Origin: CAYWKU01 sp964459325
GTDB lineage: Bacteria; RBG-13-61-14; CAYWKU01
DNA length: 37,901 bases
Assembly (NCBI GenBank): GCA_964459325.1
Contig: CAYWKU010000033.1
Coordinates: forward strand, 1-37,901
Direction of reading: 5' to 3'
The position numbers and the translations under genes were made by a program. Below are positions 7,991-16,340 of the stretch, in pieces. Positions within the stretch are counted from its first letter, which is position 1. Every line of letters starts with the position of its first letter. Under the pieces are notes generated by a model. The model was not told where the DNA came from. It ran no database searches and worked only from the letters and a program-made list of their open reading frames with translations.

Positions 7991-9123
7991 AAGCGGTCGG
8001 CCTCATGTCCGGCACCAGCGCGGACGGGGTGGATGCGGCGCTGGTGAAAATTTCGGAACGGTCGGGGAAAATCAAAACCCGACTCGATGCCTTTCAAACT
8101 TACCCCTATCCGCCCGCCCTTAAAAGGAAGGTCTTTTCCGCGAGTTCTTCCACGAGCGCCGATTTTGCCGAACTCGCCGGGCTTAACGTGAAGCTGGGCG
8201 AGTTTTTTGCAAAAGCGGCTCTGCGGATATGCGAAAAAGCGGGACCGAAATCCGACGAGTTGGACTACGTGGCCTCCCACGGGCAGACGGTGGGACATTT
8301 TCCCGAACGGAAGGCTACTGTGCAGCTTGCCGAAGGAGCGGTTATCGCGGCGCGGACGGGGACGCGGGTGGTTTCGGACTTTCGCGTGGCGGATATGGCC
8401 AGGGGAGGGCAGGGGGCGCCGCTGACGCCGATGGCCGATTTCCACTTCTTTGGGCATCCCCGAAAATCGCGGCTTGTGGTAAATATCGGCGGCATCACGA
8501 ACGTCAGCATCCTGCCGACGGGCGCCGAATCGGTGGATGAAATATCGGGCTTCGACACGGGCTTCGGAAACATGGTGTTGGATGGGATGACCCGGATTAT
8601 CACGGGTGGGAAAAAGGGTTATGATAAAAACGGAAAACTCGCCGCGCGGGGAAGGGTTCGAGAGGATTGGCTGAAGACGATTCTGGGCCACTCTTTTTTC
8701 CGGAAACAGCCTCCCAAATCGGCGGGCCGGGAGCAATTCGGAGAGGAATACCTCCGGCAACTCGAAAAAAATCTCCGCATAAAAGGTCGCGGGGCGCGAA
8801 TTGACCTCCTAGCGACGTTCACCGAAGCCGTCTCAAAGTCAGTGGAAGATGCAATAAGGCACTTTTGCCGAAAAAAGCGGTTCGATGAGGTAATTTTGTG
8901 CGGAGGGGGAGCAAAAAATCCCGCGCTGTTCGAGGGTTTCACAAGAAACCTGAAATCATCGAAGGTAATCAGTAGCGACAAGCTGGGTATCCCGGCGGAG
9001 GCTCGCGAAGCGATGGCGTTCGCACTCCTGGGATATCTCACAATCAAGGGCCGTCCGGGCAACGTGCCGAAGGTTACCGGGGCGAGTTCAGAGTGTGTTT
9101 TGGGTAAAGTTATTCATCCCTGA
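7987..9123 (+). CDS. anmK: Anhydro-N-acetylmuramic acid kinase
   Basis: 378-aa cytosolic kinase that opens the 1,6-anhydro ring of anhMurNAc and phosphorylates it to MurNAc-6-phosphate during peptidoglycan recycling. Motifs: GLMSGTSADGVDAAL (residues 5-19, nucleotide-binding), SHGQTVGHFP, VSDFRVADMARGGQGAPL, VNIGGITNVS, GFDTGFGNMVLD, and CGGGAKNP. Length matches the family. The start is GTG 7987, overlapping the preceding stop. AmgK and MurU, which act later in the same recycling route, are on the opposite strand at 17357-19197. Confidence 0.95.
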   Translation: MKAVGLMSGTSADGVDAALVKISERSGKIKTRLDAFQTYPYPPALKRKVFSASSSTSADFAELAGLNVKLGEFFAKAALRICEKAGPKSDELDYVASHGQTVGHFPERKATVQLAEGAVIAARTGTRVVSDFRVADMARGGQGAPLTPMADFHFFGHPRKSRLVVNIGGITNVSILPTGAESVDEISGFDTGFGNMVLDGMTRIITGGKKGYDKNGKLAARGRVREDWLKTILGHSFFRKQPPKSAGREQFGEEYLRQLEKNLRIKGRGARIDLLATFTEAVSKSVEDAIRHFCRKKRFDEVILCGGGAKNPALFEGFTRNLKSSKVISSDKLGIPAEAREAMAFALLGYLTIKGRPGNVPKVTGASSECVLGKVIHP

Positions 9124-9132
9124 TTGAACCTC

Positions 9133-9161
9133 TTGAATCCGCCGATTTATCATAGTATTAT
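9133..9161 (+). promoter_or_regulatory. Promoter of the acyl-CoA ligase gene
   Basis: TTGAAT (9133-9138) and TATTAT (9156-9161) are separated by 17 bases. Predicted transcription start is about 9168, giving a leader of about 45 bases with a strong AAGGGGGGAAA ribosome binding site before ATG 9213. Confidence 0.6.
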
Positions 9162-9167
9162 GGAATT

Positions 9168-9181
9168 CACCGGAGCCGGTG
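9168..9181 (+). promoter_or_regulatory. Possible operator palindrome
   Basis: CACCGG and CCGGTG form a 6+6 palindrome with a 2-base centre exactly at the predicted transcription start of the acyl-CoA ligase gene. The position suits a repressor such as a TetR-type fatty-acid regulator, but no regulator gene is in the window and the site could be coincidence. Confidence 0.3.
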
Positions 9182-9212
9182 GGCTTCGAAAATTATCAAG
9201 GGGGGAAATGTT

Positions 9213-10733
9213 ATGAAGTTAAACCTGGGCGCTTTCCTGGCTAAACGAGCGGACCTGGACCCCGACAAGCTGGCGCTGGTGTACGAAGACACCCGCCTTA
9301 CATTCGGTGAGCTCAACGACAGGGCTTGCCGGACGGCTCACGCATTCATGAGCATGGGGGTTGAAGAGGGGGACCGGGTGGCAATTCTGGCGCAGAACTG
9401 TGTGGAGTATTTCGACACCTTTTTCGGCGCCGCCAAGATAGGGGCGGTGGTGGTGCCTATAAACTGGAGGCTGGCGCCGCCCGAGATGCAGTTCATTCTC
9501 GAAAATTCCGGAGCCAAGACGCTTGTTTTCGGCCCCGAGTACTCGGAGTTGGTCGCGGGTCTCCGGGGGCATATTGCGGTGGAAAATTACATTTACGCCG
9601 GCCCGGGGGATACGCCCGAGTTCGCTCACTCGATGGAGGAGCTTCAAGAGAAAGCGAAGTCGCATGAACCCAGCTGGAGCGGGGAGGGTGACGATACCAT
9701 CATAATAATGTACACCTCGGGAACCACCGGCAAGCCGAAGGGCACAATGCTTACTCACGCCAATTTCTTCTGGGCGTCGGTTACTTTCCGAACGGTCATA
9801 CAACAGGAGCAGGAAGTGGAAAGGACGCTGGTGGTGTTGCCTTTATTCCACATCGCCGGGATGTTTTCCATGCCGACATTTGTGCACTGGGGCCAGCCGG
9901 TCTACTTGATGAAGGGTTTCGACCCCAACGTGATATTCGAGACAATCCAGCGGGAAAAGATAACCGGTTTCGGCGCCGTGCCGGCCATCCTGTCGTTTAT
10001 GAGGATGGTTCCCAACTGGCGGGAGTACGATTTATCCAGCTTGCGGGTAATACTGGTGTTTGCCGCGCCTGTGCCGGTACCGCTCATTCACGAATACGCG
10101 GAGCACGAGGTGGTAGTGCGCCAGCTTTACGGTCTTACCGAATGCACCGGCCCCGCGACGGTCATCGGCCCCGATGAAGCCGTAAAACGGGCCGGTTCCT
10201 GCGGAAAGGCTTTCTTCCACACGGACGTCAGAGTGGTTGATGAAGAAGGGGAAGACGTGCCTCCCAACGAGATGGGCGAAGTTATCATGCGAGGTGGCCA
10301 CATAATGAAGGGGTACTGGCAAAATCCCGAGGCAACGGCGGAGACGCTGCGGAACGGATGGCTTTATACCGGTGATGTGGCATACAAGGACGAAGACGGC
10401 TTCATTTACATCGCGGACAGGAAGAAGGATATGATTATATCGGGGGGAGAGAACATATATCCCGCGGAAATTGAAAGCGTTATCTTCGGGCATCCGAAGG
10501 TTGCGGACGTGGGAGTCATCGGAATGCCCGATGAAAAATGGGGCGAGTCGGTGGTGGCCATCGTGGTGCCCAAGCAGGGTGAAGAACCCGGCGAGGAGGA
10601 AATAATCGAGTATTGCCGGGGAAGGATAGCCAAATTCAAGTTGCCCAAGAAGGTGATATTCACCAATGAGCTTCCCCGTAACCCGGCGGGAAAAATACTC
10701 AAAAGGGTGCTGAGGGACACTTACGCTTCTTAA
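9213..10733 (+). CDS. Acyl-CoA ligase (AMP-forming, fatty-acid type)
   Basis: 506-aa member of the ANL superfamily that activates a carboxylic acid to acyl-AMP and then acyl-CoA. Motifs in order: LTFGELNDRACR near residue 30, P-loop MYTSGTTGKPKG at about 166-177, LPLFHIAGMF, QLYGLTECTGP, GWLYTGDVAYKDEDGF, the hinge DRKKDMIISGGENIYPAEIE, and the C-terminal lysine context PRNPAGKILKR. All catalytic signatures are present. It resembles medium/long-chain fatty-acid or 3-methylmercaptopropionate-type ligases; exact substrate is not clear. It is followed by a PlsC-like acyltransferase, which points to lipid metabolism. Confidence 0.9.
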   Translation: MKLNLGAFLAKRADLDPDKLALVYEDTRLTFGELNDRACRTAHAFMSMGVEEGDRVAILAQNCVEYFDTFFGAAKIGAVVVPINWRLAPPEMQFILENSGAKTLVFGPEYSELVAGLRGHIAVENYIYAGPGDTPEFAHSMEELQEKAKSHEPSWSGEGDDTIIIMYTSGTTGKPKGTMLTHANFFWASVTFRTVIQQEQEVERTLVVLPLFHIAGMFSMPTFVHWGQPVYLMKGFDPNVIFETIQREKITGFGAVPAILSFMRMVPNWREYDLSSLRVILVFAAPVPVPLIHEYAEHEVVVRQLYGLTECTGPATVIGPDEAVKRAGSCGKAFFHTDVRVVDEEGEDVPPNEMGEVIMRGGHIMKGYWQNPEATAETLRNGWLYTGDVAYKDEDGFIYIADRKKDMIISGGENIYPAEIESVIFGHPKVADVGVIGMPDEKWGESVVAIVVPKQGEEPGEEEIIEYCRGRIAKFKLPKKVIFTNELPRNPAGKILKRVLRDTYAS

Positions 10734-10816
10734 CCCGGCTTTCATTGTGCTGGGGAATGTTATATAGTTAGCTTGGTGATGCAGGTTTCGGTATATACAG
10801 CTTACGGGGGAAGAGC

Positions 10817-11692
10817 ATGAACCCGAGGATGAGGAAACTGGCCAACGAAATCGGCCGCAATGTGCTTTCCGAGAAAGAGTACGACATGGTTCAGGACCTG
10901 AAGGTTTTCGACGAGGGCCACGGGTACGATATTTTCGGCTTCGAGAAAGAAAGCACTCTCCTGGCTTATATAGTGATGAAGTACATTTACGAAAAGTACT
11001 TCAGGGTCGAGTCCTTCGGTATAGAAAATATCCCCTCCGAAAGCCGCGCCATGCTGGTCTGCAATCACTCGGGAATTTTACCCATTGACGGGGCCATGAT
11101 AGCGGCGGACATTATCAGGAAGACCGACCCGCCCAGGCTTGTCCGGGCGGTGGTGGACAGATTTTTCATGCAATTTCCCTTTATAGGGATGATGCTCAGG
11201 AAAATGGGCCAGATAAACGGCATGAAGCGAGACTTCGAGGAGCTTCTCAATAGGGATGAGCTTACGCTGGTCTTTCCCGAGGGCACTCGCGGCAACGGGA
11301 AACATTTCAGCCAGCGTTACCGGCTGCAGAGGTTCAACGTGGGATTCATGGAAATAGCTCTTCAAACCAGCTCGCCCATAGTACCGACTTGCGTCATCGG
11401 CTCGGAGGAGCAGGCGCCGATGGTTATGAACATAAAGCCTCTGGCACGGGCGTTGGGATTTCCCTTTTTCCCGGTTACCCCCATGTTCCCCCATTTCGGG
11501 CCGCTGGGTATGATACCTTTGCCGGTCAAGTACAAGGTGTACTATGGTGAGCCGCTTCACTACTACAAGGATTATCCGCCGGAAATAGTGAACGACCCGA
11601 ACAAAATCAGGGAGCTTGTGGAAGACGCAAAAAGCAGAATACAACAAATGATTGATAATGCGCTGGAAGAACGCGCCGGCATTTTCGTATAA
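10817..11692 (+). CDS. PlsC-like lysophospholipid acyltransferase family protein
   Basis: 291-aa glycerolipid-type acyltransferase. The catalytic motif is NHSGILPID, with His84 and Asp91, the variant spacing (H-x6-D) seen in a branch of this superfamily instead of the classic H-x4-D. The second signature VFPEGTRGNGK is around residues 153-163. A C-terminal proline-rich part is likely at the membrane face. It probably transfers an acyl group to a lysophospholipid or another lipid acceptor at the inner membrane. It lies 83 bases after the acyl-CoA ligase, which could supply its substrate; GGGGAAGAG precedes the ATG. Confidence 0.8.
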   Translation: MNPRMRKLANEIGRNVLSEKEYDMVQDLKVFDEGHGYDIFGFEKESTLLAYIVMKYIYEKYFRVESFGIENIPSESRAMLVCNHSGILPIDGAMIAADIIRKTDPPRLVRAVVDRFFMQFPFIGMMLRKMGQINGMKRDFEELLNRDELTLVFPEGTRGNGKHFSQRYRLQRFNVGFMEIALQTSSPIVPTCVIGSEEQAPMVMNIKPLARALGFPFFPVTPMFPHFGPLGMIPLPVKYKVYYGEPLHYYKDYPPEIVNDPNKIRELVEDAKSRIQQMIDNALEERAGIFV

Positions 11693-11734
11693 TCGATTTC
11701 GCTCGAAAAAAATATTCTAAAAGGGGCCTTTTTA

Positions 11735-12109
11735 ATGGATGAAAATGAGTTTAACCAGGCCGTTGAAAACGTAGTCAACTCGTTTATGAGCCACATCGAA
11801 AACCGTATGCCGGAGGAAGTGTTGAACCTGGCAATGGCGGTTTTCGTTAACCTGATAGCCTTCATTCCCTATCCCGTAATCCGGAAGCCGCAAGCCGGCG
11901 GGGAATTACCTCAGGAATATAAAGACCTGGTGATGGAGCTTTTACCTCAATTCACCGCAGAAATACGGGGGCACGTGGGGCAGTTTCTTACCTCACTGGT
12001 AAATCAGTCCTTACACAAGGGAATTACGAATAAAGCCGAGTTCGAGTTTCTGGGCAAAAACTTTCCCATCGAGGATATTCCCGAGCCGCCCAGCAACGCC
12101 GATAATTAA
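11735..12109 (+). CDS. Hypothetical protein (124 aa)
   Basis: I do not recognise this protein. It is acidic, with an amphipathic N-terminal helix, a hydrophobic helix (about residues 31-47, LAMAVFVNLIAFIPYPV) and a second helix rich in Leu and Val (LVMELLPQFTAEIRGHVGQFL). It ends IPEPPSNADN. It follows the acyltransferase by 42 bases on the same strand with AAAAGGGG before the ATG, so it may belong to the same transcript and could associate with the membrane. Confidence 0.6.
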   Translation: MDENEFNQAVENVVNSFMSHIENRMPEEVLNLAMAVFVNLIAFIPYPVIRKPQAGGELPQEYKDLVMELLPQFTAEIRGHVGQFLTSLVNQSLHKGITNKAEFEFLGKNFPIEDIPEPPSNADN

Positions 12110-12166
12110 AAAGAGCCGCCGCTTGGCAATTACCCGGCAACATTTTAACCGGCCCTAGAAATAGGA

Positions 12167-12195
12167 TTGATTATCGAGCTTCCAAAGGGTACAAT
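12167..12195 (+). promoter_or_regulatory. Promoter upstream of MITE copy 1
   Basis: TTGATT (12167-12172) and TACAAT (12190-12195) are 17 bases apart. The predicted start near 12202 is just outside the element at 12215, so the transcript toward the DUF3604 gene would carry the whole element in its leader. Confidence 0.5.
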
Positions 12196-12214
12196 GGTCG
12201 AAATCGCATATTAT

Positions 12215-12415
12215 GAGGCTGTTGCAGAATTATGATTTTTCGTTTGGGATGTGTTGACCTTCATCGCGCCGAAAAAGAACCCCGAATGGACAAGGGGCTT
12301 CAGCCCCTTGAATTCCAAGGGGTTAAAACCCCTTGTCTGGAAAAGACATTCTCGGGGAGCTACAGAAAAAAGCCTTTTCTCCCCCTGAAGCCTGTTTTGC
12401 AACGGCCTCAGCCTC
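12215..12415. mobile_element. MITE-like element, copy 1 (201 bp)
   Basis: Non-coding element with ends GAGGCTGTTGCA and TGCAACGGCCTCAGCCTC, flanked by a 5-base direct repeat ATTAT (12210-12214 and 12416-12420). Nearly identical to copy 2 at 34734-34929; copy 1 has six extra bases (AGCCTC) at its right end, so the boundary could instead be 12409. The middle (12288-12337) holds two AAGGGG...CCCCTT hairpins inside a larger GACAAGGGG...CCCCTTGTC pairing. No transposase is encoded, so it must have been moved by an enzyme from elsewhere. It ends 20 bases before the DUF3604 start codon. The rest of 12110-12434 holds only the promoter and this element. Confidence 0.8.
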
Positions 12416-12434
12416 ATTATATGAGGAGAGTCCC

Positions 12435-14705
12435 ATGATAAGATTTAATTTTATAGCGGGGTGGCTGATATTATTTGTCGCGGCTTCGGTCGCTTATGCG
12501 GGAGTATGGGATGAACCCGCCGGCAACGTGTACTGGGGCGATTTGCACATTCACACGGAGTACAGCATAGACGCGGTGTACAGCGGTTGGTCGAAGGGTC
12601 GGTTTGCCCGCGAGGCGGGGCAATATGCCCTGTACTGCTCCCGCCTGGACTTTTATTCGGTCACCGACCACGCCGAGATGCTTACCAAAAAGGAGTACTG
12701 GCCCGAAGCCATAGATGCGGCACACAACTTTAATAAAATCGGAGCCTCCATGCCCGATTCGAGAGGCGACCCGCGCATTGTGGCGTTCACCGGCTGGGAA
12801 TGGACTCAATCCGGCCCGTGGGGGCATAAGAACGTCATACTCAAGTGGGACGACGCCGAAAAGCTTCCGCCTTCACCCATAAGGGCCTATGCCGGAGCGC
12901 CCGGACTGCCCGAGGACGCGCTCGAAAAGGACAGCATTTTCAACTTCTTCGGCGGAATACCACCTCTGGACATCGTAAGGGGCATGCGTTACGGAAAGAA
13001 CAATCTGCAAGAGTTCATCGCGCCGAGCCCTGCGGATTTGTTTACCAAGTTGCGCAAATATTGCCTTTCATCCGTGGAAGAATGCGATGCGGTGGTTATT
13101 CCTCATGGAAACGCATGGAGAACCGCTCCCCCAATGTACAGCGAATGGGAACCCCAGCTTGACTCTGAAAATCACGACCCCGATTTGCAGCGGTTGATTG
13201 AAATATACTCCAAACACGGCAACTCGGAAGAGTACAAGGATATACCGCCCGATTATCGTTATTATCGCGACGGTAAGGAAGTTTCCGAAGCTGAATGCAG
13301 CGTTCCGGTAAAGCCCTCCGGTGTTATGGGAAAGTTGATATACAAGTTCTCGGGTAAAATGGCCGCTCCCAGCGTTGAATTGTGGACTTTCCGCAAACCA
13401 AAGCCCGGTTGCAAGAAGGTATGTCAGCCCCCGAACGAAAATTACGAGCCATGCTGCTGGCGGGCGGGTGAAATAGTGAAAGAAAGGTGCCTCGACCCCG
13501 AAAGCGAATGGTGCAAACAACGGATTGCCCGCGCTAAAAGAACGGTCAAGCCCTTTAAACAAAAGGTCTGGAAATGGGAAAAGGACAACCTCAAGCCCGA
13601 ATATCGCGATAATCCCTCGGAAATCGAACCCGCCGAATGGGAGACCTGCGGCCAGTGCCGCACGTGCTGGCAGCCCGCCGGCTTCTATACTATGGATGGA
13701 AGCGTGCAGAAAGCGCTTGCTTCCGCATATTTCGACGCCGATGGCAACGCCCATCACTATCGCTTCGGTTTCGTAGGCTCCACCGATACACACCAGGCCT
13801 GGGGCGGGTCGGTAAAGGAAACCAAGCAACCGGCGGAAATCGGCACTTCTCACACTCTCAATTTTGTGCCCGACGCCGCCGGATGGGAAAGGGCGGCCAA
13901 TTACCGCAACCCCGGCGGGCTGGTGGCCATAGTCAGTCCCCATCGCACCCGGGATGACCTCTGGAAGTCGCTTAAAGACAAACACGTTTACTCAACGTCC
14001 GGCCCTCGTATCGAGGTCTGGGCAAGGGCCGAAATCAAGAACAAAGAGGAAGGAAAAGTAATAAAAATGGGGGGTGAGGCAATTTCCGCCTCCAACCCGA
14101 CCTTCCACATCCGCGCGAACGGAACTTTCGCCGAGGACGATACCTGCCCATACGAGGATGAACCCCTGATAAAAAACAACATGAGCCGGAGCGAGTTCGA
14201 GCGCGTATGCATGAATCAATGCTATCGCGTGACGGACGAGCGCATATCAATTGACCGGATAGAGGTAGTCAAAATACTTCAGCCCCTTACTCCCCGAGAG
14301 GCGGAAATGGAAAAACTGCAAAGAAGGGAGGAAAACCCGGACGGCCTCATCATGGACCCTTACCACGTTGAGAATATATCGGGAAAGGCCATCGAGTGGT
14401 CATGGACGGACGAGAATTTTGTAGATGAGCCGGAAGGCCGCAGCGTGGCTTATTATTTCCGAATTATCCAGGAACCAACGCCCGGTTACAATTGCAATCC
14501 CACCTACTTGTTGGAATCGGGAGAAAGCTGCGACAGAAACGACCCCGCCCCCGCCCGTATCGAAAGGCAAATAAATCCCCAGGACGGCTCGGAACCCGTG
14601 CCTCTTTCATCCATAGAAGACGCCTGCTACACGGACCTCGACGACCCGAAAACATATTGCGAGGAGCGGGCGTGGACATCTCCGTTCTACATCATCAGGG
14701 AATAA
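12435..14705 (+). CDS. Secreted DUF3604 protein
   Basis: 756-aa exported protein of the DUF3604 family, a PHP-like metal-dependent hydrolase-type fold of unknown substrate. An N-terminal signal peptide (about residues 1-22, hydrophobic stretch ending SVAYA) is followed by WGDLHIHTEYS with His38 and His40, SVTDHAEM, FTGWEWTQ, IPHGN and GSTDTHQAWGG, the family's metal-binding landmarks. The middle and C-terminal parts are Cys-rich (CQPPNENYEPCCW, CGQCRTC), suggesting disulfides in the periplasm. I chose ATG 12435, after AGGAGAG at 12423-12429; upstream in-frame codons lie inside the MITE. The MITE in the leader may affect expression. Confidence 0.85.
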   Translation: MIRFNFIAGWLILFVAASVAYAGVWDEPAGNVYWGDLHIHTEYSIDAVYSGWSKGRFAREAGQYALYCSRLDFYSVTDHAEMLTKKEYWPEAIDAAHNFNKIGASMPDSRGDPRIVAFTGWEWTQSGPWGHKNVILKWDDAEKLPPSPIRAYAGAPGLPEDALEKDSIFNFFGGIPPLDIVRGMRYGKNNLQEFIAPSPADLFTKLRKYCLSSVEECDAVVIPHGNAWRTAPPMYSEWEPQLDSENHDPDLQRLIEIYSKHGNSEEYKDIPPDYRYYRDGKEVSEAECSVPVKPSGVMGKLIYKFSGKMAAPSVELWTFRKPKPGCKKVCQPPNENYEPCCWRAGEIVKERCLDPESEWCKQRIARAKRTVKPFKQKVWKWEKDNLKPEYRDNPSEIEPAEWETCGQCRTCWQPAGFYTMDGSVQKALASAYFDADGNAHHYRFGFVGSTDTHQAWGGSVKETKQPAEIGTSHTLNFVPDAAGWERAANYRNPGGLVAIVSPHRTRDDLWKSLKDKHVYSTSGPRIEVWARAEIKNKEEGKVIKMGGEAISASNPTFHIRANGTFAEDDTCPYEDEPLIKNNMSRSEFERVCMNQCYRVTDERISIDRIEVVKILQPLTPREAEMEKLQRREENPDGLIMDPYHVENISGKAIEWSWTDENFVDEPEGRSVAYYFRIIQEPTPGYNCNPTYLLESGESCDRNDPAPARIERQINPQDGSEPVPLSSIEDACYTDLDDPKTYCEERAWTSPFYIIRE

Positions 14706-14742
14706 GGGGATAAACTACGAGAATTGTGGAGGGAAATCGGCG

Positions 14743-15318
14743 ATGGAATTAAAAGTCAAGGGAACTGTATTACTGGATTATGTCCGGCTGATACGGGACA
14801 ACAAGGATAAGGACTGGGACAAATATCTAACCGATGAAGACTGGGAAATCATAAACCGGCGCGTGTTGCCTTCGCTCTGGTATCCGGTGGAAAGCGTCAC
14901 CAGATGCGGGAAGGCGGTATTTTATGAAATTGCGGGCGGAGACCTCAACACGGTTAAGCAATTCGGCAAGTTCAACGCCGACACCCTCTTTTCCAAGGGC
15001 ACATATAAAAGCACTCTAGACATGGTTATCCAGAAAGGTGGAGGAGTGGCGGAGTTTATCGAGCGTTATGCGAATATGTCTCCCACTTTCAGCAATTTCA
15101 TTAAACACAGTGTGGAAAAGATTTCGGAGAAACATCTAAAGTTTCATGTTGACCTGGACAAAAAGCTGGGGGATGTCCTGGAGCCGTTTTCTTTCCAGTT
15201 GGCCGGTACAATAGAGAGGCTCGCCGAGCTTGCAGGCGGTAAAAACGTCAAAGTGGATGTCAAAGTTGACACCGAAGCCGACCCCCCTACCGCGGATTTC
15301 GACGTAACCTGGGAATAA
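14743..15318 (+). CDS. TIGR02265/DUF2378-like protein (191 aa)
   Basis: 191-aa cytosolic protein. The opening VKGTVLLDYVRLIRDN followed by VLPSLWYPVESV and a helical middle part with IAGGDLNTVKQFG resembles the TIGR02265/DUF2378 family, which is distantly related to heme-NO-binding (H-NOX/V4R-type) domains; I do not see a clear heme ligand. The C-terminus (VKVDVKVDTEADPPTADFDVTWE) is a run of beta-type residues. GGAGGG precedes ATG 14743. It lies between the DUF3604 and P1 peptidase genes with only four bases to the next start, so it is co-transcribed. Function unknown. Confidence 0.55.
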   Translation: MELKVKGTVLLDYVRLIRDNKDKDWDKYLTDEDWEIINRRVLPSLWYPVESVTRCGKAVFYEIAGGDLNTVKQFGKFNADTLFSKGTYKSTLDMVIQKGGGVAEFIERYANMSPTFSNFIKHSVEKISEKHLKFHVDLDKKLGDVLEPFSFQLAGTIERLAELAGGKNVKVDVKVDTEADPPTADFDVTWE

Positions 15319-15322
15319 GCCG

Positions 15323-16300
15323 TTGTCTGAAGGAAGTATAACCCTCGTGGACGGTATAGAAGCCGGGCACGCTCACAACCTCGAAGCCTTGACGGGAGTA
15401 ACCGTGGTCCTGTGCAGGGAGGGGGCCGTGGGTGGGGCGGATATGCGCGGCACCGCCACGGGCGCACGGGAAATTAACCCGCTCGACCCTACCCACCTGG
15501 TGAGCAGGGTACACGGCATATGCCTGGCCGGAGGCAGCGCTTTCGGGCTGGACGCCGCCGGGGGAGTAATGAAGTGGCTGGAGGAGCACGGAGTGGGATT
15601 TCCCGTGGGGCCGACGCTGGTGCCCATTGTTCCCAGCGCCATCATTTTCGACCTCAATTGCGGAGATTACAAGGTTCGACCGGATGCCGATATGGGTATG
15701 AAAGCGTGCGAAAACGCTACAGATTCGGAGGTTGAAGAAGGTTGCGTGGGCGTCGGCGCAGGAGCGACGATTGGAAAGCTCCGAGGAAAGCAAGGGGCGA
15801 TGAAAACCGGCGTCGGCAGTTACGGAATTGTAACGGGGGACGGTCTTCAAATGGGCGCAATAGCCGTCGTTAACGCCTTTGGAGACGTAAAAGGCCCGGA
15901 CGGGCGGATTATTGCCGGTTGTCGCACCGAAGAAGGTGGCTTTTTGGACACCGAAAAGGCCCTGGCCGGGCCGTTGCCCGAAGCCGGATTCGGGGGGACG
16001 AACACCACCCTGGTTATAGTTGCGACGAATGCCGAGCTGACAAAATCCGACGCCAAAAAGGTATCTCAAATGGCCCAGGTGGGTATGGCGAGAACAATAA
16101 GCCCGTGCCACACAACGGTGGACGGAGACGTTGTTTTCACTATGGCAACCTGCAAACTCGGGGAAAGTGTGCCCTTGAACCGGCTGGGAGTGATGGCGGC
16201 CGAAGTAACTTCCCGGGCGATAATTCGCTCTGTAATCACCGCCGAGTCCATGGAAGGGCTGCCGTCTTACAAATCACTCGATGCCTCTTCTTCCGGATAA
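15323..16300 (+). CDS. P1 (S58, DmpA-like) family aminopeptidase/amidase
   Basis: 325-aa Ntn-hydrolase-type enzyme of the P1/DmpA family, normally made as a precursor that cleaves itself in front of the nucleophile. Landmarks: ALTGVTVVL, GADMRGTATGARE, GICLAGGSAFGLDAAGGVM, VGAGATIGK, and GGTNTTLVIVATNAELTK at about residue 230, in which the first Thr after GGTN is the likely nucleophile and cleavage point. Relatives release N-terminal residues from small peptides or open cyclic amides (6-aminohexanoate-cyclic-dimer type). Start TTG 15323 has GGGAATAAG upstream and is four bases after the preceding stop. No signal peptide. Confidence 0.85.
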   Translation: MSEGSITLVDGIEAGHAHNLEALTGVTVVLCREGAVGGADMRGTATGAREINPLDPTHLVSRVHGICLAGGSAFGLDAAGGVMKWLEEHGVGFPVGPTLVPIVPSAIIFDLNCGDYKVRPDADMGMKACENATDSEVEEGCVGVGAGATIGKLRGKQGAMKTGVGSYGIVTGDGLQMGAIAVVNAFGDVKGPDGRIIAGCRTEEGGFLDTEKALAGPLPEAGFGGTNTTLVIVATNAELTKSDAKKVSQMAQVGMARTISPCHTTVDGDVVFTMATCKLGESVPLNRLGVMAAEVTSRAIIRSVITAESMEGLPSYKSLDASSSG

Positions 16301-16340
16301 TCGTTTGTGAACAATTTCAGGCGAGGGCAATCTGCGCAAA

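Noticed and set aside
12288..12337. Repeated AAGGGG/CCCCTT hairpins considered as a CRISPR-like array
   Set aside because: Only two short hairpins, no regular spacers; they are internal structure of the MITE-like element.
12333..12434. Upstream extension of the DUF3604 gene to 12333
   Set aside because: It would begin inside the MITE and put extra residues before a good signal peptide; ATG 12435 has its own ribosome binding site.
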